Shown piece after piece: positions 6,517 to 10,820 of a DNA stretch of 10,820 nt; position 1 is the stretch's first letter; each line of letters starts with the position of its first letter. The DNA lies in NCBI GenBank assembly GCA_045617525.1, contig JAZLIT010000065.1:1-10820 (forward strand), in the 5' to 3' direction. The DNA is from JAZLIT01 sp045617525 (GTDB taxonomy: Bacteria; Bacillota; Bacilli; Bacillales_A; Planococcaceae). Made by a program: the position numbers and the translations under genes. The notes below the pieces were generated by a model, which saw only the letters and a program-made list of their open reading frames with translations, did no database searches and was not told where the DNA came from.

Positions 6517-6524
6517 TTATTTTC

Positions 6525-9335
6525 ATGTCGAACAATGTCTTACATGCAGGTTCCCCTTGGTCAGCTTTCTCTGGACCTAACTTAGGTTATGTTATGGAGC
6601 AATATGATCTATTCCTGCAATCTCCTCAAGAAGTACCAGCAGAATTAATTGAACTATTCGAGTACTACGGTGCTCCAGTATTCATAGAAGGTACTGAAGT
6701 AGTAGCTCCTGTTGGCACAGTAGCTCCTGTAGGTGATTATAAAAAAGTATTAGCTGCAGTAAAGCTTGCTGAAGAAATCCGTTCATTTGGACATTTAGCA
6801 GCGGATTTATATCCACTTAAAAATCGTGTATTAGACACGAAACGCATTGAAGAAAGCGCATTCAATTTAACAGCGTCGGATTTAGTGGCAATTCCTGCGA
6901 CGGTATTCTTCAAAAATGTACCAGCAGGCATTACAAATGGTAAAGAAGCAATCGATTACTTAAAAGCAGTTTATGCTGATAAAGTAGGTATTGAATTCAA
7001 CCACGTAGCTGATAATGATGAGCGCGAATGGATTCAAGCACAATTTGAATCTGGTGTACTTAAAGCAGCATTATCTACTGATGAGAAAAAAGTTTTACTT
7101 GACCGTTTAACACGCGTTGAAAACTTTGAAAAATTCATCCATAAAACTTTCGTGGGTCAAAAGCGATTCTCTGGAGAAGGCTTAGACACACAAATCGTAT
7201 TATTCGATGAAATTTTAAAATCAGTTGAAGCAGCAAATGTGAAAAATGTACGCATTGGAATGGCTCACCGTGGTCGTTTAAATGTCCTTACACACATTCT
7301 TAATAAACCGTATGCGATGATGTTCTCTGATTTCGCACACGTTTCTAACGAATTATTCTTACCAGAAGATGGCCGTCTTGAAATCACAAAAGGCTGGACT
7401 GGTGATGTTAAATATCATATGGGTGCTTCATATATGCGTGAGTCAGGTATGAATGTCAAACTTGCGTACAACCCATCTCATTTAGAAGTAGGGAACCCAA
7501 TCGTTGTAGGTGCTACTCGTGCGGCACAAGATGATACGTCTAAAGCTGGCGTAGCAACGCATGATGCATCAAAAGCGCTAGGTATTCTTGTACATGGTGA
7601 TGCTGCATTTGCAGGTCAAGGTATCGTTACTGAAGGCTTTAACTTTGCAAATGTTGAAGGATTCACTACTGGTGGTACAATCCACATTATCGCAAATAAC
7701 ATGATCGGTTTTACAACTGAACTTCATGATTCACGTTCAACTGTTTATTCTTCTGACCCTGCAAAAGGTTATAACGTACCAGTTGTACATGTAAACGCTG
7801 ACTGCCCAGAAGCAGTAGTTCAAGTTGGCCGTTTCGCAGCAGCATACCGCACGAAATTTAAAAAAGATATCGTTGTAGACTTAATCGGTTACCGCCGTTA
7901 TGGTCACAATGAAACAGATGATCCAACAGTAACTAACCCTGAAACTTATAAGTTGGTAGCGAAGCATGACACAATCCGTTCAATTTACGGTACTGAACTT
8001 ACAACTACAGGTGTAGTAACTACTGAAGCAGTAAGCGAATTAGATGCTAAAATCTATGCTGAAATGCAAGCAGCTTACGATCACGTGAAAGAAATGGCTG
8101 AAAAGGATGAGCATGCTCACCTTGAAATGCCTGAAGAATTAAAAGTAGACTTCCCACAAGTTGAGGAAGTAGTTGGTTTCGACCGTTTAGAGAAAATCAA
8201 TAACGATTTACTTGTATTTGGAGATGGTTTCGAGCCACAAAACAAATTAGGTAAAATTTTAGCAAAACGTCGCGAAGCATTCGCAACAGATAAAATCGAC
8301 TGGGGTCATGCTGAAACGCTAGCATATGCTACAATTACGCAAGACGGTACGCCAGTTCGTTTCACTGGTCAAGATGCTCAACGTGGTACGTTCTCTCAAC
8401 GTCACTTAGTGTTACACGATAAAAACAATGGTAGTGAATTCACACCACTTCACAATGTTGAAGGTGTAAATGCATCATTCACAGTATATAACTCACCACT
8501 TACTGAAGCAGGTGTGGTAGGCTTTGAATATGGTTATAATTTAGAAAATGAAAATGTGTTATCAGTTTGGGAAGCACAATTTGGTGACTTTGCGAATATG
8601 GCACAAGTAATGTTCGATAACTTTATTTCTGGCGCTCGTTCTAAATGGGGTCAAAAATCAGGTTTCGTAATTCTATTACCTCATGGTTATGAAGGACAAG
8701 GCCCAGAGCACTCTTCAAGCCGTGTAGAACGTTTCTTACAAATGTCAGCTGAAAACAACTGGTTCGTTGCAAACTGTTCAAATGCAGGTAACTACTACCA
8801 CCTATTACGTCGTCAAGCGGCATTACTAGGAACAGAAGGCGTTCGTCCGTTAGTTGTTGTATCACCAAAATCTTTATTACGTCATCCACTTGCAGCAGCA
8901 TCTGCTAAGCAATTAGCTGAAGGTCGCTTCCAAGAAGTAATCGAGCAACCAGGCTTAGGTGGCAACGTGAAGAAGGTTGAAAAAGTATTACTTGCAACTG
9001 GTAAAGTAGCAATTGACTTAGCAGACCGAATTAAAGATGGAGAAGGTTTCGATCACTTACACATCGTACGTGTTGAGCAATTATATCCATTCCCTGCTAC
9101 TCAAATCTCTGACATTATCGCGCGCTTCCCGAACGCTAAAGAAATCGTTTGGGTTCAAGAAGAGCCGAAAAACCAAGGTTCTTGGAATTATGTGTTAGAA
9201 AAATTATATGATCTATCTGAAGGTAAAAAAGTACGATATGTAGGCCGTCCTGCAATGAGTTCAACTTCTGAAGGAGACGGGGATTCACATAAAGCTGCTC
9301 AAGCAAAACTTATTGCTGAAGCAGTAGCAAAATAA
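6525..9335 (+). CDS. odhA: 2-oxoglutarate dehydrogenase E1 component (thiamine diphosphate-dependent decarboxylase)
   Basis: E1 subunit of the 2-oxoglutarate dehydrogenase complex. It decarboxylates 2-oxoglutarate with thiamine diphosphate and passes the succinyl group to the lipoyl arm of OdhB in the TCA cycle. It has 936 residues, close to the roughly 940 of Bacillus OdhA, and lacks the extra acyltransferase domain of the actinobacterial fusion form. The N-terminus has the E1o signature SPWSAFSGPNLGYVMEQYDLF. Active-site elements: GMAHRGRLNVL (H248), KYHMGASYMRESG (H298), NPSHLEVGNP, the cofactor/Mg motif HGDAAFAGQG (about 357-366) with ANN at about 390-392, YRRYGHNETDDP, RFTGQDAQRGTFSQRH, and LPHGYEGQGPEHSS (H720). 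The C-terminal region contains WVQEEPKNQGSW. All expected catalytic residues are present. The start is ATG 6525, with GGAGG eight bases upstream. odhB follows after 92 bases. Confidence 0.98.
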   Translation: MSNNVLHAGSPWSAFSGPNLGYVMEQYDLFLQSPQEVPAELIELFEYYGAPVFIEGTEVVAPVGTVAPVGDYKKVLAAVKLAEEIRSFGHLAADLYPLKNRVLDTKRIEESAFNLTASDLVAIPATVFFKNVPAGITNGKEAIDYLKAVYADKVGIEFNHVADNDEREWIQAQFESGVLKAALSTDEKKVLLDRLTRVENFEKFIHKTFVGQKRFSGEGLDTQIVLFDEILKSVEAANVKNVRIGMAHRGRLNVLTHILNKPYAMMFSDFAHVSNELFLPEDGRLEITKGWTGDVKYHMGASYMRESGMNVKLAYNPSHLEVGNPIVVGATRAAQDDTSKAGVATHDASKALGILVHGDAAFAGQGIVTEGFNFANVEGFTTGGTIHIIANNMIGFTTELHDSRSTVYSSDPAKGYNVPVVHVNADCPEAVVQVGRFAAAYRTKFKKDIVVDLIGYRRYGHNETDDPTVTNPETYKLVAKHDTIRSIYGTELTTTGVVTTEAVSELDAKIYAEMQAAYDHVKEMAEKDEHAHLEMPEELKVDFPQVEEVVGFDRLEKINNDLLVFGDGFEPQNKLGKILAKRREAFATDKIDWGHAETLAYATITQDGTPVRFTGQDAQRGTFSQRHLVLHDKNNGSEFTPLHNVEGVNASFTVYNSPLTEAGVVGFEYGYNLENENVLSVWEAQFGDFANMAQVMFDNFISGARSKWGQKSGFVILLPHGYEGQGPEHSSSRVERFLQMSAENNWFVANCSNAGNYYHLLRRQAALLGTEGVRPLVVVSPKSLLRHPLAAASAKQLAEGRFQEVIEQPGLGGNVKKVEKVLLATGKVAIDLADRIKDGEGFDHLHIVRVEQLYPFPATQISDIIARFPNAKEIVWVQEEPKNQGSWNYVLEKLYDLSEGKKVRYVGRPAMSSTSEGDGDSHKAAQAKLIAEAVAK

Positions 9336-9354
9336 TTCTTTTCATTACTATAAA

Positions 9355-9384
9355 TGAGAGGCTGTATAAAGTGCAGCCTCATCA
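9355..9384 (+). other. Intergenic hairpin between odhA and odhB
   Basis: GAGGCTG (9358-9364) pairs perfectly with CAGCCTC (9374-9380) around a nine-base loop. TGA (9355-9357) can extend the stem by pairing with TCA (9382-9384) past one bulged A. There is no T-run after it, so it is unlikely to be a full terminator. It may stabilise or allow processing of the odhA message, or lower expression downstream. Confidence 0.65.
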
Positions 9385-9406
9385 TATGCTAGTTAACTAG
9401 CGTATG
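9383..9406. repeat. 24-base near-perfect inverted repeat upstream of odhB
   Basis: The half-sites CATATGCTAGTT and AACTAGCGTATG are inverse complements except for one T/G position, with no spacer (core CTAGTTAACTAG is perfect). It ends seven bases before the odhB ribosome site. It could be a dimeric regulator's DNA site or an RNA stem near the ribosome site. Its last bases contain the unused ATG at 9404. Confidence 0.7.
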
Positions 9407-9412
9407 TTATCT

Positions 9413-9419
9413 AAGGAGG
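9413..9419 (+). promoter_or_regulatory. Ribosome binding site of odhB
   Basis: AAGGAGG is a near-consensus site eight bases before the GTG at 9428. It lies inside the longer frame from ATG 9404, which therefore cannot be the true start. Confidence 0.9.
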
Positions 9420-9427
9420 AAATTAAA

Positions 9428-10678
9428 GTGGCTGAAATCAAAGTGCCTGAATTAGCAGAATCAATTACAGAGGGTACAATCGCTCAGTGGGTTAAAAAAG
9501 TTGGAGATCGCGTAGAAAAAGGCGAATTCATCGTAGAATTAGAAACAGATAAAGTAAATGCTGAAATCATTTCTGAAGAAGCAGGTATTTTAACTCAAAT
9601 TACAGCTGAAGAAGGCGACACTGTTCTTGTAGGACAAGTAATTGCAATCGTAGAAGCTGGCGAAGGCGCAGCACCTGCACCTGTAGCAGCACCTGTTGTA
9701 GCGGCTCCAGCAGCACCTGTAGTTGAAGCACCAAAAGCAGCAGCACCTGCACCAGTAGTCGTTCAAGAAACATCAGGTGAGCGCGTTGTGGCTTCACCTG
9801 CAGCACGTAAATTAGCACGTGAAAAAGGAATTGATCTTGCAGCAATTTCTCCAGTAGATCCACAAGGTCGTGTACGTGTACAAGACGTATCAGCTCACGG
9901 AACTGCACCAGTAGCAGCAACACCAGTAGCAGCAGTAGTAACTGGCGCTCCAATGGTTTTTGCTCCAGCAGCAGATTCTGACCGCGTTACAGTTGAAAAA
10001 ATGTCTCGTCGTCGTCAAACAATTGCAAAACGTCTTTTAGAAGTTAAACAATCGACAGCGATGTTAACTACGTTCAACGAAATCGACATGACGAACCTTA
10101 TGGCATTACGTAAACGCAAACAAGATGAGTTCGTGAAAGCAAATGACATCAAATTAGGTTTCATGTCATTCTTCACAAAAGCGGTTGTTGCAGCGCTTAA
10201 AAAGTATCCATATGTTAACGCAACAATTTCAGGTGACGAAATTCACTTAAACAACTTCTTCGATATCGGTATTGCCGTATCTACTGAAGAAGGTTTAGTA
10301 GTACCAGTTGTACGTGATGCTAACGCTAAAAACTTTGCGGCTATTGAAAAATCAATCGCTGAGTTAGCTGGTAAAGCACGCGACAAAAAATTAGGCTTAA
10401 ACGACATGGCTGGTGGTTCATTTACAATCACTAACGGTGGTGTATTCGGTTCATTAATGTCTACACCAATCATGAACGGTACACAAGCTGGTATCCTAGG
10501 AATGCACTCAATCGTTAACCGCCCAGTAGCAGTTAATGGTGAAGTAGCAATCCGTCCAATGATGTACGTAGCACTTTCTTATGACCACCGTATTATCGAT
10601 GGTAAAGATTCTGTTGGTTTCTTAAAAATGGTTAAAGAATTAATCGAAAACCCAGAAGATTTATTATTAAATTCTTAA
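9428..10678 (+). CDS. odhB: 2-oxoglutarate dehydrogenase E2 component (dihydrolipoyl succinyltransferase)
   Basis: Core E2 subunit: accepts the succinyl group from OdhA on its lipoyl arm and transfers it to coenzyme A, giving succinyl-CoA. It has 416 residues from the GTG at 9428, nearly the same as Bacillus OdhB. Domains in order: an N-terminal lipoyl domain (about 1-77) with the lipoylated lysine K42 in ELETDKVNAEI; an Ala/Pro/Val-rich flexible linker (about 80-117); a peripheral subunit-binding domain (about 120-154; SPAARKLAREKGIDLAAI...GRVRVQDV) that should dock E1/E3; a second Ala-rich linker; and the catalytic domain (about 185-416). The latter begins with the succinyltransferase-type KMSRRRQTIAKRLLEVKQSTAMLTTFNEIDM and ends with the active-site LSYDHRIIDG (H387, D391). 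The linker's GCA/CCT/GTA codons make a low-complexity repeat, so antisense frames there look open but are not genes. It probably shares a transcript with odhA and is followed by a strong terminator. The E3 gene is not in the window. Confidence 0.98.
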   Translation: MAEIKVPELAESITEGTIAQWVKKVGDRVEKGEFIVELETDKVNAEIISEEAGILTQITAEEGDTVLVGQVIAIVEAGEGAAPAPVAAPVVAAPAAPVVEAPKAAAPAPVVVQETSGERVVASPAARKLAREKGIDLAAISPVDPQGRVRVQDVSAHGTAPVAATPVAAVVTGAPMVFAPAADSDRVTVEKMSRRRQTIAKRLLEVKQSTAMLTTFNEIDMTNLMALRKRKQDEFVKANDIKLGFMSFFTKAVVAALKKYPYVNATISGDEIHLNNFFDIGIAVSTEEGLVVPVVRDANAKNFAAIEKSIAELAGKARDKKLGLNDMAGGSFTITNGGVFGSLMSTPIMNGTQAGILGMHSIVNRPVAVNGEVAIRPMMYVALSYDHRIIDGKDSVGFLKMVKELIENPEDLLLNS

Positions 10679-10692
10679 TAGAGTAACCCTTC

Positions 10693-10728
10693 AATCCGCG
10701 GTAGTTTTATTCTCCCGCGGATTTTTTT
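10693..10728 (+). terminator. Rho-independent terminator of odhAB
   Basis: AATCCGCGG (10693-10701) pairs perfectly with CCGCGGATT (10715-10723) around a 13-base loop, followed by a T-run to 10728. The G-C-rich stem, 14 bases after the odhB stop, makes this a confident terminator. Confidence 0.95.
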
Positions 10729-10782
10729 GTTTATCTGCAAGACGTTATTAACTGTTGTTCTAGTTGTAATTTTATGAAAGAA

Positions 10783-10820
10783 AAGCTTGTCTGAAATGGA
10801 TTTTTCAGGCAGGTTTTTTT
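10783..10820. terminator. Second terminator-like hairpin at the right edge
   Basis: CTTGTCTGAAA (10786-10796) pairs with TTTCAGGCAGG (10803-10813) with two G-U wobbles, flanking A/T pairs extend the stem, and a T-run continues to the window end. On the minus strand the stem is followed by the T-rich complement of AAAGAAAA (10777-10784). It may therefore terminate a minus-strand gene beyond the window, or act as a backup terminator for odhAB. The roughly 50 bases between the two hairpins contain no gene I can support. Confidence 0.8.

Larger units (their letters stand above)
6293..6524 (+). other. Intergenic region upstream of odhA
   Basis: These 232 AT-rich bases separate the kinase and odhA. 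I see no convincing rho-independent terminator for the kinase gene; the only pairing (GAAGA 6296-6300 with TCTTC 6318-6322) lacks a T-run. The region holds a good promoter candidate (6441-6469), an isolated perfect -10 hexamer TATAAT at 6419-6424 without a matching -35, and a small stem-loop TGCC-TTAT-GGCA (6493-6504) just before the odhA ribosome site. Some read-through from the two-component genes into odhA cannot be excluded. Confidence 0.55.

Noticed and set aside
9600..9953. Leucine-rich open frame on the minus strand inside odhB
   Set aside because: It is the antisense of the Ala/Pro/Val linker's repetitive GCA/CCT/GTA codons. It has low complexity, no ribosome site and lies within a certain gene.
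1..10820. CRISPR array, insertion sequence, prophage or tRNA genes
   Set aside because: No regularly spaced repeats, transposase or integrase motifs, terminal inverted repeats or tRNA cloverleaf patterns were seen anywhere in the window.

Overview
The window is low-GC DNA with AG-rich or G-run Shine-Dalgarno sites, frequent GTG/TTG starts and rho-independent terminators. All of this points to a Firmicute of the order Bacillales. The style of the odhA, odhB and ArlRS-like proteins suggests the Lysinibacillus/Solibacillus group (Planococcaceae/Caryophanaceae), but that placement is inference from family resemblance, not from a search. The region looks like ordinary chromosome. I see no transposase, integrase, phage gene, CRISPR array, tRNA or rRNA.

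Layout. (1) Positions 1-191 hold the last 26 codons of an unidentified plus-strand gene, followed by two back-to-back terminators. (2) A minus-strand GNAT acetyltransferase (745 to 197) converges on that gene. (3) A 332-base AT-rich divergent spacer follows. (4) Next is a plus-strand pair: a divergent DapF-family epimerase (GTG start at 1078), then, 26 bases later, a soluble four-PAS GGDEF diguanylate cyclase (TTG start at 2064). A terminator near 4131-4166 closes this unit. (5) A two-component system follows: an OmpR/PhoB-type response regulator (4209-4886) and a membrane histidine kinase (about 4892-6292), most like ArlR/ArlS. (6) A 232-base spacer carries a good sigma-A promoter candidate. 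(7) The central-metabolism pair odhA (6525-9335) and odhB (9428-10678) encodes E1 and E2 of the 2-oxoglutarate dehydrogenase complex. The 92-base gap between them contains a hairpin and a 24-base near-perfect palindrome. A strong terminator follows odhB, and a second hairpin/T-run element lies at the right edge.

How the genes fit together. odhA and odhB act in the TCA cycle; the shared E3 (lipoamide dehydrogenase) is not in the window. The two-component genes form a classic overlapping or near-abutting regulator-sensor pair. The dapF-like/diguanylate cyclase pair is the most unexpected arrangement: an amino-acid epimerase family member tightly linked to a c-di-GMP-producing PAS protein, with no lysine-biosynthesis gene beside it. 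Several start codons were placed by Shine-Dalgarno position rather than longest frame (GNAT, dapF-like, diguanylate cyclase, kinase, odhA, odhB). I found no wholly new system. The best candidates for follow-up are the dapF-like/GGDEF pair, the Aer/NifL-like PAS domain in the cyclase, and the structured odhA-odhB intergenic region.
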